A program made the position numbers and the translations under genes. A DNA stretch of 64,000 bases. Source: Runella slithyformis DSM 19594. GTDB taxonomy: Bacteria; Bacteroidota; Bacteroidia; Cytophagales; Spirosomataceae. The notes beneath the pieces are model-generated. The model searched no databases, was not told the origin of the DNA, and saw only the letters and a program-made list of their open reading frames with translations. Numbering within the stretch: position 1 is the stretch's first letter; each line of letters begins with the position of its first letter. Location: the NCBI RefSeq assembly GCF_000218895.1, contig NC_015703.1:3981001-4045000 (forward strand), in the 5' to 3' direction. Positions 42,504 to 51,152 of this stretch are shown piece by piece.

Positions 42504-43370
42504 TTATCCCCACTTGGCGTTCTGTATATTGTCAATGCTGATCTTGATGCTTTCGAGGGGCGGGCGTTTGCAGACGTCCTGCTCCACAAAATAGTGCTTC
42601 AGACCGGCTACACTCGCTTCTTTAAAAATGGCCCCGAAGTCGATAGAGCCGACCCCTACTTCTGCAAATTCTTTCTCGGGTGTTTTGGCCATATCCTTCA
42701 CGTGCCACAACGGGAAACGATTGGGGTATTTGTTGAAATAAGTCATTGGATTTTCGCCGGCTTTGGCCAGCCAGTACAGATCTACTTCCATGATGACGTT
42801 GGTGTTTTTGAGCAGCAGGTCGTAGGGTTTTTGACCGTCAATTTTCTGCGTAAATTCAAAATCATGGTTATGGTAGCCGAGGGTAAGACCTGCTTTCAGC
42901 GCGGTATCGCTGCCTTTGTTGAGCAAGTCAAACAATTGGTTATAATCTTCCGCTTTGCGTTCGGTATCCATCAGGTAGGCGAGCACTACATATTTGTGCC
43001 CGATGGCCGCGGCATCGTCCACTACTTTTTCCCAGTTTTTGGTCAGGCCGTCGGTCATTCCGGGCGTACGTGCGGTCATATAGTGGCCACTGACGGCCGA
43101 AAGTCCGTTGTCTTTCAGCAGTTGGCTGTATTCGGCAGGGGTTTTTCCGAAAAATTTCCCTTGGCTGTAGCCGAAGTTTTCCACTTTCTTATACCCAAGC
43201 TTGGCCACTTCGAGCAGAATTTTTTCGATACCCTGCTTCCGGATATCATCACGGAGTGTGTACAGTTGTAATCCTACGGCTTTTGCCTGCGGATTGGCTT
43301 TGGTGTGCAGTTGGAGTAAGGCAAGGGCACCAAGACCGGCGGTGGTTTGGAGGAAGGTTCTGCGTTTCAT
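42504..43370 (-). CDS. Tat-exported sugar phosphate isomerase/epimerase-like (TIM-barrel) protein
   Basis: 288 aa from ATG 43370, where M-K-R-R-T-F-L-Q-T-T starts a twin-arginine signal ending near residue 30; the longer open frame upstream lacks sense. The AP2EC/xylose-isomerase-like barrel has V-G-L-Q-L-Y-T-L-R-D-D, Y-H-N-H-D-F-E-F, I-M-E-V-D-L-Y-W and H-V-K-D-M (metal-binding Glu, Asp and His residues). Bacteroidota carry many such periplasmic proteins near keto-sugar pathways. The substrate is unknown. Confidence 0.87.
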   Translation of the reverse strand: MKRRTFLQTTAGLGALALLQLHTKANPQAKAVGLQLYTLRDDIRKQGIEKILLEVAKLGYKKVENFGYSQGKFFGKTPAEYSQLLKDNGLSAVSGHYMTARTPGMTDGLTKNWEKVVDDAAAIGHKYVVLAYLMDTERKAEDYNQLFDLLNKGSDTALKAGLTLGYHNHDFEFTQKIDGQKPYDLLLKNTNVIMEVDLYWLAKAGENPMTYFNKYPNRFPLWHVKDMAKTPEKEFAEVGVGSIDFGAIFKEASVAGLKHYFVEQDVCKRPPLESIKISIDNIQNAKWG

Positions 43371-43411
43371 TGAGTTAAAAATTGGAAATAGGTTAAATAA
43401 TAAATCAAGCG

Positions 43412-43419
43412 CAAATGTA
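43412..43419 (-). promoter_or_regulatory. -7 motif for the sugar isomerase-like gene
   Basis: CAAATGTA on the plus strand reads TACATTTG (TAnnTTTG) on the minus strand, 42 bp before the ATG at 43370. No TTG at the ideal -33 spacing. Confidence 0.4.
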
Positions 43420-43566
43420 ATCGGAAAGATAGTAGCGACAGTATACTTTGAAAAGATTAACCGCTTGGTTAACTTGCTGAATGAAACGTTTGAATAAATA
43501 AAATAGTGTGGATGCAACTTTGAATTTCCCTTTTACATCTTATAACCAAAAAACATCTTAACAACT

Positions 43567-44298
43567 ATGAAATCAGCCATTTTTTACCGCATGTCCACAC
43601 TTGTGCTGGCAAGTGCCTTCTTTTTGGTCGCCTGCTCATTTTCTTCGGAAAGCCGCGAGCGCCGGGACGACCGCACCACCCGTACCTTTTCCCTCACCGG
43701 CTTTGACCGCCTTTCGTTGGGAAGTGCGTTTGAGATCACGGTCACCAAAGGAAATTATGCCGTGAAAGCGGAAGGACGTAAAGAAGACCTTAATGACCTG
43801 GAAGCGGATGTTTCGGGAGGAAAGTTACGCATCCGTTACAAAGATTCGTTCAACTGGAACCGTAACCGTAAACGGGTATCGGTAACGATCTCAATGCCAA
43901 CGCTGAAAGCCCTTGACTTTTCGGGAGCCACTACGTCGAGAGTATCGGGTTTTAACGATCTGGGAACCTTAGACCTTGATATATCGGGGGCTTCTAAGTC
44001 AGACATTCAGGTGAAAGCCGAACGCATTGTAATGGATGTTTCCGGAGCGTCAACCATTACGCTCACGGGCTCGGCCAATCGTCTGGAAGGGGGAGTGTCG
44101 GGCGCTACGTCGTTGAGAGCCGTTGATTTTCCGGTAAAAGAAGCGTTTTTAAATGCCTCAGGGGCCAGCAATGTACGGGTGAGTGTGAATGGAAAGCTGG
44201 AGGTAGAAGCCAGCGGAGCCAGCTCTGTGCGGTATCGCGGTACGGCTTCCGTACGTTCCAATACGTCCGGAGCCAGCTCAGTAAGAAGTGAATCGTAA
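43567..44298 (+). CDS. DUF2807 (head GIN) lipoprotein
   Basis: 243 aa. The signal peptide ends F-L-V-A-C-S (lipobox Cys near 19). F-D-R-L-S-L-G-S-A-F-E-I-T-V-T-K-G starts the DUF2807 beta-helix, which repeats the motif S-G-A-S/T about every 20 residues (for example L-D-I-S-G-A-S-K-S, V-D-V/M-D-V-S-G-A-S, E-A-S-G-A-S-S-V-R). These are putative autotransporter-adhesin-like surface or periplasmic proteins of unknown role. Confidence 0.87.
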   Translation: MKSAIFYRMSTLVLASAFFLVACSFSSESRERRDDRTTRTFSLTGFDRLSLGSAFEITVTKGNYAVKAEGRKEDLNDLEADVSGGKLRIRYKDSFNWNRNRKRVSVTISMPTLKALDFSGATTSRVSGFNDLGTLDLDISGASKSDIQVKAERIVMDVSGASTITLTGSANRLEGGVSGATSLRAVDFPVKEAFLNASGASNVRVSVNGKLEVEASGASSVRYRGTASVRSNTSGASSVRSES

Positions 44299-44350
44299 GC
44301 CGAATGTAGAATTACGAATGACGATTTGATTCATTGAAATGTCGTTCTGC

Positions 44351-44397
44351 TAAAACAGCCTCGTTTGGAAAAAATATTTCCGGACGAGGCTGTTTTA
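44351..44397. terminator. Terminator between the DUF2807 and LytTR genes
   Basis: 14-bp arms TAAAACAGCCTCGT/ACGAGGCTGTTTTA around a 19-nt loop containing the short complement GGAAA/TTTCC. Convergent position. Confidence 0.8.
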
Positions 44398-44454
44398 CAT
44401 GTAAACTTTCCTTTCTCCTTTTTTCCCTTTCCCCTTTAACCTTACTTCCCTTCC

Positions 44455-45216
44455 TCAGCGGTCGATCCAGCGTTTGAAAACCGGCGCTTTTTCCCGGCTG
44501 ATCTCCACTTCCGGCACGTGCGTGTTGCGCAGTTTGACGTACAGTTTTCCGGAAGCATCGCCTTTATAGCTTTCGACTGCCTGCTGATTGATGATCTGCC
44601 GGCGTCCGGCCCGAAAAAACTCACCGGGATTGAGAATGTCTTCGATCTCGTCCAGGGTATTTTGTTCGGCAACGTATTTTTGACCGTCGTTGGTCACCAC
44701 AAAAATGACCTGATCGAGGTAAAACAGCACCACCTCGGCCAAATTGATGGGAATAGACGTATTTCGGTGCTGAACAATAAGTTTCTCTTTGTACATACGC
44801 CCCTTTTGGGAAGGGTAATTGGCCAGTGTTTGCAGGACCTCGGTCGACATTGTCTGACTTTTTTGAAGTGCCTTAAACTTGCCGAGGGCACGGATGAGGT
44901 CTTCTTCGTCGATGGGTTTTAATAAATAATCGATTCCGTTGACTTTAAATGCTTTAATGGCATATTCATCGTAGGCGGTCGCAAAAATGATGGGACATTT
45001 AATGTCGAAATAATTGAACAGATCAAAACTGATCCCATCGGAAAGCTGAATATCCATAAAAAGCAGGTCCGGTTCGGGATTTTGCATAAACCACCTCCGG
45101 GCGGTTTTTACGCTGTGCAGCACTTCCAGTACCTCGGTCTGAGGGGCAATGTCTTTCAGCATTCGCCGGAGTTGTTCGGCAATGAGGGCTTCGTCCTCGA
45201 CAATCAAAACTTTCAT
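44455..45216 (-). CDS. LytTR-family response regulator
   Basis: 253 aa. Receiver domain: V-L-I-V-E-D-E-A at the start, phosphoacceptor Asp55 in L-L-F-M-D-I-Q-L, F-A-T-A-Y-D-E-Y-A-I-K-A-F near 79 and the K-P-I lysine near 104. The LytTR DNA-binding domain (about 145-250) has F-F-R-A-G-R-R-Q-I-I-N and ends W-I-D-R. It binds DNA as a phosphorylated dimer. The kinase gene ends 15 bp upstream, so they form a cognate pair. Confidence 0.92.
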   Translation of the reverse strand: MKVLIVEDEALIAEQLRRMLKDIAPQTEVLEVLHSVKTARRWFMQNPEPDLLFMDIQLSDGISFDLFNYFDIKCPIIFATAYDEYAIKAFKVNGIDYLLKPIDEEDLIRALGKFKALQKSQTMSTEVLQTLANYPSQKGRMYKEKLIVQHRNTSIPINLAEVVLFYLDQVIFVVTNDGQKYVAEQNTLDEIEDILNPGEFFRAGRRQIINQQAVESYKGDASGKLYVKLRNTHVPEVEISREKAPVFKRWIDR

Positions 45217-45231
45217 GGTATTCGGGTTCGG

Positions 45232-45870
45232 TTAAAGTAATGGCAATACGATACGAAAGGATTCTTCTGTTTGTTGGATCTCAAGCAGGCTCTCCGAAAA
45301 ATAAGCGTATAGATTCCGCAGGCCGGCGAGGCCCTGACGGCGCTGTGTTTCGACGGTACGTTTGAGCTGAAGGTTGTTTTCCACAATAAGGCGTCGGTTC
45401 TCATTCCTGATCGCTACCTGCAACGGCGAGTCCGGGTCGGTGAGATTGTGCCGTGTGGCGTTTTCGATCAAAATCTGTAACGTAGTGGGTACGATCTGAA
45501 AGTGATGAAACTCCCCGGAAACGTCGATGCAGATTTGGAGTCCTTTTCCAAAACGGGTTTGGAGAAGATCGGTGTAATCTTTAATAAAACTCAATTCTTC
45601 CCCCAGCGAGACCAGTTTAGCGTTTCGGGTGGTAAGCACATACCGATAGACGCGCGTGAGCTGACTCAGAAACTTAACGGCCAAATGCCGGTCGCTGTAG
45701 ATCAAACTTTCAAGGGTGGCCAAACTGTTGAACAAAAAATGGGGATTAAGTTGGCTGACTAAATTTTGGTACTTTACTTCCGAATGGTCGTTGGCATACG
45801 CGGTTTTATCACTCGTTTTTTCAGCGTGTATTTCATTCGGTGTGGACTCTATTTTAGGGGTTGGTTTCAT
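45232..45870 (-). CDS. Soluble LytS-type histidine kinase without sensor domain
   Basis: 212 aa. It carries only the His_kinase core: Q-L-N-P-H-F-L-F-N-S-L (phosphoacceptor His), E-L-S-F-I-K-D-Y, V-P-T-T-L-Q-I-L-I-E-N-A-T-R-H-N (ATP-binding N box) and G-L-A-G-L-R-N-L-Y. There is no membrane helix or input domain. The globin gene ends 3 bp upstream and the LytTR regulator begins 15 bp downstream. The kinase is closely similar to the C-terminal kinase of the propeller protein at 46408-49608. Sensing by the neighbouring globin is inferred. Confidence 0.88.
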   Translation of the reverse strand: MKPTPKIESTPNEIHAEKTSDKTAYANDHSEVKYQNLVSQLNPHFLFNSLATLESLIYSDRHLAVKFLSQLTRVYRYVLTTRNAKLVSLGEELSFIKDYTDLLQTRFGKGLQICIDVSGEFHHFQIVPTTLQILIENATRHNLTDPDSPLQVAIRNENRRLIVENNLQLKRTVETQRRQGLAGLRNLYAYFSESLLEIQQTEESFRIVLPLL

Positions 45871-45873
45871 TCT

Positions 45874-46290
45874 TCAGGCTGTTTGTTGATGTGCCGCCTC
45901 GATCATTGTATCTGACATGACGCGGAACACATCGGTCCATGCTTGTTGTATTTCAGGAGTAAAGTCTTCTTTAAGTACTTTCTCCAAGGTCCATAATAAG
46001 GCCTCACCTACATACCCGTAATGGTGCTCCTCGGCACCGTATTTTACGTGCTGCCGGCCCAGATCCTGCAACAGAGGCAGCAATTCATCCATGTTGTCCA
46101 GAGAACACACTGTAAAGCTGATGACCTGAAACAGTTTGATTCCCTGCGTTTTAAGTTCACTGTTAAACAGTGACTCGACTTCGGGAGCTAATTCAAAAAA
46201 GCGTTTGTAAAACAATTGAGCGGCGTATTCCGCTTTGGGTACAACGCGGGCAAAACTCGTCTGTACCAGCTTTTTCTGTTGATCGTCCAT
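45874..46290 (-). CDS. Single-domain globin (flavohemoglobin-like)
   Basis: 138 aa. Residues match the globin half of flavohemoglobins: Tyr28 in L-F-Y-K-R-F-F aligns with Tyr B10, His81 in L-G-R-Q-H-V-K-Y with the proximal His F8, and Y-G-Y-V-G-E-A-L-L follows as in Hmp. There is no reductase domain. It would bind heme and O2 or NO in the cytoplasm. It heads a three-gene operon with the soluble kinase and LytTR regulator, so a sensor role is likelier than detoxification alone. That inference rests on gene order only. Confidence 0.88.
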   Translation of the reverse strand: MDDQQKKLVQTSFARVVPKAEYAAQLFYKRFFELAPEVESLFNSELKTQGIKLFQVISFTVCSLDNMDELLPLLQDLGRQHVKYGAEEHHYGYVGEALLWTLEKVLKEDFTPEIQQAWTDVFRVMSDTMIEAAHQQTA

Positions 46291-46360
46291 AAACGCACGA
46301 ATAAATTTTGGTTAGGTAAAAGTATTGATTTTAACTAGGTTAGCTGAAAATAAAAAAATA

Positions 46361-46380
46361 AGCCGTCGGATTAAACGGCT
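46361..46380 (-). terminator. Terminator of the propeller kinase gene
   Basis: AGCCGT/ACGGCT arms around an 8-nt loop, followed on the minus strand by TATTTTTTTATTTT. It separates the propeller kinase from the globin operon. Confidence 0.75.
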
Positions 46381-46407
46381 AATCCTGCAAAAGTCAAAAC
46401 TGAGTCG

Positions 46408-49400
46408 TTATTCCAACAGCGGCACATACACGGTAAATCGGTCTTCGGTTTCTTTGATTTCCATGGGGCGATCGGTCAGGTAGCTGTACAAAGCCCGAAA
46501 ATCGCTCAGTCCCTTTTTGTTTGAGGTGGTCACGGTACCGCGTTTTTGTAAATTATTTTCAAAGACCAAATAATTGTTTTCTTCTCTGATTCTGATCCAA
46601 AGAGGTGATTCTAAGCTGGTTGTATTGTGCTTAATGGCATTTTCGATTAAGTTTTGAAAAGTAACGGGCACCACTTTTTTATGGGCGATGTCGTCGGTAA
46701 TGTCTATATCTACGTACAGACCGGCCCCGTAGCGCATGTGCAGTAAACTCACAAAATCGCGGGCAAAACGCAGCTCCTGCTCCAGCATTACCACTTCATG
46801 GTCGTCATTTTCTATCAAATAGCGATATACTTTTGTCAGCTGGCGCAGGTATTTGGAGGCCAGTTTGTGGTCTTTGTAAATGAGGCTGTCCAGTACCGCC
46901 AGGCTGTTAAACAGAAAGTGCGGATTGAGCTGGTTGATGAGGCCCTGGTAGCGGGCGAGGACTTTTTCGCGCTCCAGCAGGATGGCCTTGCGCTCGGTTT
47001 CCACCTGTTGTTTTTGAACGACCTCAAATTTTTGACGAAAGTCCAGTTTTTCGGTAAGCTCCTTATTGAGTTGATTTTGGAGAGCCTGCTGTTCTTCCAG
47101 TAATTTTACCTGTGTGGCGTGTTCGCGCTGAATGATCTTTACGCGGGAACGATAAATATACACACTGATGGCAACGACCACCCCGGCGATGAGTGTCTGA
47201 AACCACCAGGTTTGCCAAAAGGGCGGGTTGATGATGATACGCAGGGTATAAGGGGTAGGGCTCCAGACTCCGTCATTATTGGCGGCTTTGACGTGCAGTT
47301 TGTAGTCGCCGGGGGGCACGTTCAGGAAGTTGATACTTGCCTGAGTGGTAGGGGGGCGCCAGCCGTTATCGTTTTTAACGCCCTCCAGCCAAAAGGAAAA
47401 CAGATTGTTTTCCGAATGGTCATAACTGAGTGCAGCGGCATCAATGGTAAGGTCATTTTCATCATACGCCAGCGAAATCGGCAGATTGTGGTGCGGGGTG
47501 TGCGTAGGCAGGATCTCACGGCCGTGTACACGCAATGAGGTCACCACTACGGGAGGGGCAAATGTGTTTGTTTTTACGCGATCCGGATGAAAACGTACCA
47601 GTCCGTACAAGCCTCCGAAATATAAATTGCCCGCGTGGTCTTTGGCAACGGACTTGGTCTCAATGGAAAGTACTTCTAAATTATCGGCCCGCCCGAAGGA
47701 TACAAACCGTTTCTGTCGTTCATCGTAGCGCGTTAAGCCGTTGGCGGTTCCCATCCACAACGTATTTTGAACACGAATAAGCGCCGAAACGTAATTGTTG
47801 GCGATGCCGTCTCGGACAAAATAATTGGTAAAAGATTGACTTTTAAGGTCCAGGCAGGCCAGCCCGTTGCCGGTTCCCATCCATATCTTTCCGTTCGAGT
47901 CTTCCGCAAAAGACATGACGCCATTATCGGGAAGACTTTTGGGCTCCTCTTCCCGGTACCGATAGGTGGTCACTTTTGTTAGATCGGGGCTGATGCAATG
48001 TACCTCGTCCACTCCGCAGCCTGCCCACAGGTTTTGTTTACTGTCGATGAAAAGGCTGTTGTATCGATTCACGGGTAAACGCCGGATGCGGTCATCGTTA
48101 AAACGGTTGGCAAAGGTTTTGGTCTTGGGGTCAAATATGTTGAGGCCCTCATCGGTGCCGAGATAGAGGCGTCCGTCGCCGATAGGATAGATATCATACA
48201 CAAGCCGGCCGGCCACAAAATCACGCTTCGAAATGATGGGGGGCGGCGAAGGCATCGCTTCGTTGGGCAGGTGGTCATATACCTCAAATTTGCCCGTTTC
48301 AGGATCTAAATGATGAAAGTGCCGGGTAGCAATATATACTTTGCCTTCCGGATCCACGTAAACGGAATTGACGCCATTGTCGGCCAAACTGTTTTTGTTT
48401 TTGGGGTCGTGGCGGTAAATTTTGTAGGCTTTGGCGGTTTGGTTGATCCACACTACGCCATTTTCGGTGCCCAGCCACAGGTTGTTATTTTTGTCGACCG
48501 CAATTCGGTTTACTGTTCCATCGTTGGCGGATTTAGGATGAAAGCCGACTTCTTTTAACGGTGAGGTGAATGATTGGTTGGCAGGGTTGAATCGGCTGAT
48601 GCCTTTATAGGAAGTACTGAACCAAAGTACGCCCGAACGGTCCTGAAACGCGAATCGTACATAGTTTGAACTCAGGCTGTTGGGGTTGTTGATTTCACTT
48701 TGGTAATTGATAAACTTATGTTCGTTTTCACGGTAACAAAAAATTCCCTGGCCTTGGGTGCAAATCCAGAGGTTGCCGACTTTGTCATAAAACAGCGCGT
48801 TAAGTTCCCGTGGCTCGGCCAACGGTAGGTTTATCGTTGTAAAATGTTCGGAAGCGAGGTTCAATACGGATAAAATACCGGTTCGGGTACCGATAATGAT
48901 ATTACCCGTTTGGGAGTGTTTTACCAACGACCGTATGGAGTTGTCGGGAATGGACCCCAATTCATCGCTTTTGCAAAATACCTGAAAAGACTTTTCTTTG
49001 ATATTATAGCGATACAGCCCCAGGTCAGTCCCGATCCAAACCGTGAAACCATCCATCAGGATGGAGCGTATGGAGTATACCAATGCTTTGGAAGAAGCGT
49101 CGGTAGGCAGTTTGATCAACTCCGATTGCCCGGTTTTTGGGTCAAAAAGAAGCAGTCCGTGGGCGGTGCCCAGCCAGAGTTTTCCCCGGAAGTCTTCGCC
49201 GATGCAGCGTATATAATCAGATCGCTCACTGTATTTCGTAAAATGAAAACGCTCAAATTGCTGCGTTTTAAAGTCCATCCGGTTAAAGCCGTGTTGGGTA
49301 CCTACCCAGAGGGTACCGTTTTTAGATAACAAAATCGCACGAACAAGATTATCCGAAAGCGAATGCGGGTTTTGGCGATCATGTTCAAAGATTTTACACC

Positions 49401-49608
49401 GTATCCCATCATATCGGACCAGGCCGGTCAATGTACCGATCCAGATAAACCCCGAAGTGTCTTGGGTGATTTCGGTCGTATAATGGATAGGAAGTCCCTC
49501 CTCCGGACTGAGGTGTTGAAAAGAAATATCAGAAGATTGACCAAAGACCACCCTCTGTGCCAAAAAGCTCAGAATAAAACAAAAAATAAGCAGTGAGCCT
49601 GTCCGCAT
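46408..49608 (-). CDS. Two-component propeller / Y_Y_Y sensor histidine kinase (LytS type)
   Basis: 1066 aa. A signal peptide precedes about fourteen regulator-propeller blades (about 30-690; repeats of G-x-I-W-I-G-T and G-L-x-R-Y-D). A Y_Y_Y Ig-like domain follows (about 715-790, with W-L-E-G-V and N-V-P-P-G-D-Y), then one membrane helix (about 797-818), a coiled coil and the His_kinase core (Q-L-N-P-H-F-L-F-N-S-L; V-T-F-Q-N-L-I-E-N-A-I-K-H-N). Unlike hybrid systems for polysaccharide utilisation there is no receiver or AraC domain. The likely regulator is the LytTR protein at 44455. The ligand is unknown, and no SusCD pair is near. Confidence 0.92.
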   Translation of the reverse strand: MRTGSLLIFCFILSFLAQRVVFGQSSDISFQHLSPEEGLPIHYTTEITQDTSGFIWIGTLTGLVRYDGIRCKIFEHDRQNPHSLSDNLVRAILLSKNGTLWVGTQHGFNRMDFKTQQFERFHFTKYSERSDYIRCIGEDFRGKLWLGTAHGLLLFDPKTGQSELIKLPTDASSKALVYSIRSILMDGFTVWIGTDLGLYRYNIKEKSFQVFCKSDELGSIPDNSIRSLVKHSQTGNIIIGTRTGILSVLNLASEHFTTINLPLAEPRELNALFYDKVGNLWICTQGQGIFCYRENEHKFINYQSEINNPNSLSSNYVRFAFQDRSGVLWFSTSYKGISRFNPANQSFTSPLKEVGFHPKSANDGTVNRIAVDKNNNLWLGTENGVVWINQTAKAYKIYRHDPKNKNSLADNGVNSVYVDPEGKVYIATRHFHHLDPETGKFEVYDHLPNEAMPSPPPIISKRDFVAGRLVYDIYPIGDGRLYLGTDEGLNIFDPKTKTFANRFNDDRIRRLPVNRYNSLFIDSKQNLWAGCGVDEVHCISPDLTKVTTYRYREEEPKSLPDNGVMSFAEDSNGKIWMGTGNGLACLDLKSQSFTNYFVRDGIANNYVSALIRVQNTLWMGTANGLTRYDERQKRFVSFGRADNLEVLSIETKSVAKDHAGNLYFGGLYGLVRFHPDRVKTNTFAPPVVVTSLRVHGREILPTHTPHHNLPISLAYDENDLTIDAAALSYDHSENNLFSFWLEGVKNDNGWRPPTTQASINFLNVPPGDYKLHVKAANNDGVWSPTPYTLRIIINPPFWQTWWFQTLIAGVVVAISVYIYRSRVKIIQREHATQVKLLEEQQALQNQLNKELTEKLDFRQKFEVVQKQQVETERKAILLEREKVLARYQGLINQLNPHFLFNSLAVLDSLIYKDHKLASKYLRQLTKVYRYLIENDDHEVVMLEQELRFARDFVSLLHMRYGAGLYVDIDITDDIAHKKVVPVTFQNLIENAIKHNTTSLESPLWIRIREENNYLVFENNLQKRGTVTTSNKKGLSDFRALYSYLTDRPMEIKETEDRFTVYVPLLE

Positions 49609-50005
49609 TCGATGGATGATAAAGGGTTGAGTTGGCGGTAAAAGTGCAAAAACAGGCTTCTTTTACTTCATTGATACGGGCTTGACAAGCCGAAAATTAT
49701 CCAAAGTAACGCCTTGAAAGTAAAGACAGGGGGGGAAACCGAAAAAAAAAGGTGCTTAAAGCGCGGGATTTTGTACCTGAGCCGTAGACAAAAGCAGGGT
49801 GAACCGTGGAAGAAAACCACTGAACCGTATCGAGCCGGGCGTTTATTTTTGTCGGCCAACTCGGACGCATTTTAGAAATATTTGCCGCAGTCCCAACGGT
49901 ATTCGGAGGGGCCGCCTGCCGGCGGTTGCCGAACGGCGCGCAGGGCTTCTCCGCGTTTTTTTGTAGTTTTGAGCCTTACTTATCAAAAGGACAACCTTAC
50001 ATTCA
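49609..50005. other. 397-bp divergent intergenic region
   Basis: Between the propeller kinase and the MazG-like gene. A GCCGCC/GGCGG(T) hairpin lies at about 49910-49926 and a -7 motif at 49964. No gene, tRNA or clear repeat was found; short ORFs here show no coding signs. Confidence 0.55.
49964..49971 (+). promoter_or_regulatory. -7 motif for the MazG-like gene
   Basis: TAGTTTTG fits TAnnTTTG, 34 bp upstream of the ATG at 50006. No TTG at the expected distance. Confidence 0.4.
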
Positions 50006-50473
50006 ATGGAACAATTAGACTGCCTCAACCAAGTTGCTGATTTTCACCGCACTTTTAAACACCCGATTCTTGATACTCCCCAAATACCTTCCGAAGACCG
50101 CTGCAAACTGCGCGTTGCCCTCATTGCCGAAGAATTGAAAGAGTTGGAAGTGGCAATTTTGGAGAAAGATATCGTAGGCGTAGCCGATGCCCTGGCCGAT
50201 ATTCAGTATGTATTGTCGGGCGCGGTGCTGGAGTTTGGCCTGGGCGAAAAATTCAAGGCGCTGTTTGACGAAGTGCAGCGTTCAAACATGAGCAAAGCCT
50301 GCAATACCATCGAAGAAGCGGAGGCAACCGTGAAGCATTTTCAGGACAAAGGAACGGAATGCTATTATAAAGAAGACAGCGGTAAATACCTTGTTTACCG
50401 TACGGCTGACAACAAAACCCTGAAATCTGTGTTCTATTCTCCCGCGGATCTGGACAGCATTGTGGCGGGCTGA
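50006..50473 (+). CDS. MazG/PRA-PH-like nucleoside triphosphate pyrophosphohydrolase
   Basis: 155 aa. F-H-R-T-F near 14, then L-I-A-E-E-L-K-E-L-E (EExxE metal ligands) near 45 and V-A-D-A-L-A-D-I-Q-Y (ExxD-type second half, here D-A-L-A-D) near 65. That is the all-alpha NTP-PPase pattern. The C-terminal part (about 90-155) with Y-Y-K-E-D-S-G-K-Y and L-K-S-V-F-Y-S-P-A-D-L is an extension. It would hydrolyse a nucleotide or nucleotide-like substrate to the monophosphate. Ends inside the 3' region of the opposite-strand membrane gene if that gene is longer than called. Confidence 0.8.
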   Translation: MEQLDCLNQVADFHRTFKHPILDTPQIPSEDRCKLRVALIAEELKELEVAILEKDIVGVADALADIQYVLSGAVLEFGLGEKFKALFDEVQRSNMSKACNTIEEAEATVKHFQDKGTECYYKEDSGKYLVYRTADNKTLKSVFYSPADLDSIVAG

Positions 50474-50561
50474 TCGACCGCAGAGGAAGCTCCGTCAGAG
50501 GCGGCAGAAAGCTGCTTGGGCTTGAAAATAATGATCGTCAGAATACCCCAAACCGTAATCA

Positions 50562-50993
50562 TCATGCTCGGCAGGATGGATCGGCGTTTTTTTTTCGATG
50601 AGCCTCTTTTTTGAATAAAATAATGCCCAATCCGGTGAGCAACAGACCCACCGTTCCCATGATGTAATGCAGATAATAAATGTCGCGTACCATCACCACC
50701 TGAATGAAAATCCAGCCGCACAAAATAACCCCCTGTAGTATGATGAAGTGAGTATAATACCGGTGTTGGATGACCGCTAAAACGGCAGTGACCAAACTCA
50801 GCAGGCCATTGGCCCCCAACAGTACAATGCCCGGAATAAGGTAATCGCTGAAGGGAGAATAGTGAAGATAACTTAACGGGAGCTGTAGCCCGGCACCACT
50901 CGGGTCGATGACCAACAATCCGCCCCCGTAAAGTGCGCTTATGCCGTTGAACAGCAGAAGTACGACAGCTGAAAATAAGAGTGGCTTTTTCAT
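50562..50993 (-). CDS. Four-helix membrane protein, unknown function
   Basis: 143 aa. Four hydrophobic segments (about 5-25, 50-72, 80-100, 110-128). It contains G-G-G-L-L-V-I-D-P-S-G between helices 1 and 2, a loop seen in small Bacteroidota inner-membrane proteins. I do not recognise a named family. The C-terminus after K-K-E-A-H-R-K-K falls in an A9 run; one extra A would instead continue into a frame with another hydrophobic stretch (I-T-V-W-G-I-L-T-I-I-I-F), so the real end may differ. Confidence 0.65.
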   Translation of the reverse strand: MKKPLLFSAVVLLLFNGISALYGGGLLVIDPSGAGLQLPLSYLHYSPFSDYLIPGIVLLGANGLLSLVTAVLAVIQHRYYTHFIILQGVILCGWIFIQVVMVRDIYYLHYIMGTVGLLLTGLGIILFKKEAHRKKNADPSCRA

Positions 50994-51152
50994 GAAAAAG
51001 AAAGCTGAGTGTGCTTTCTCACAAAAAAACGTCTTTTATCTGCATTGGTGCATGACCTGAGTGGCCTTTTTCGGATGATTTCCGTCAGGTTGGGGAACTT
51101 GATTTTTAGCCGGATACCTTTCGTTATTAAAAAAAGATAACCAAGTGATTTT

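Noticed and set aside
48910-49329. 139-codon plus-strand ORF inside the propeller kinase
   Set aside because: Antisense shadow of repeated propeller blades; no signal, no family.
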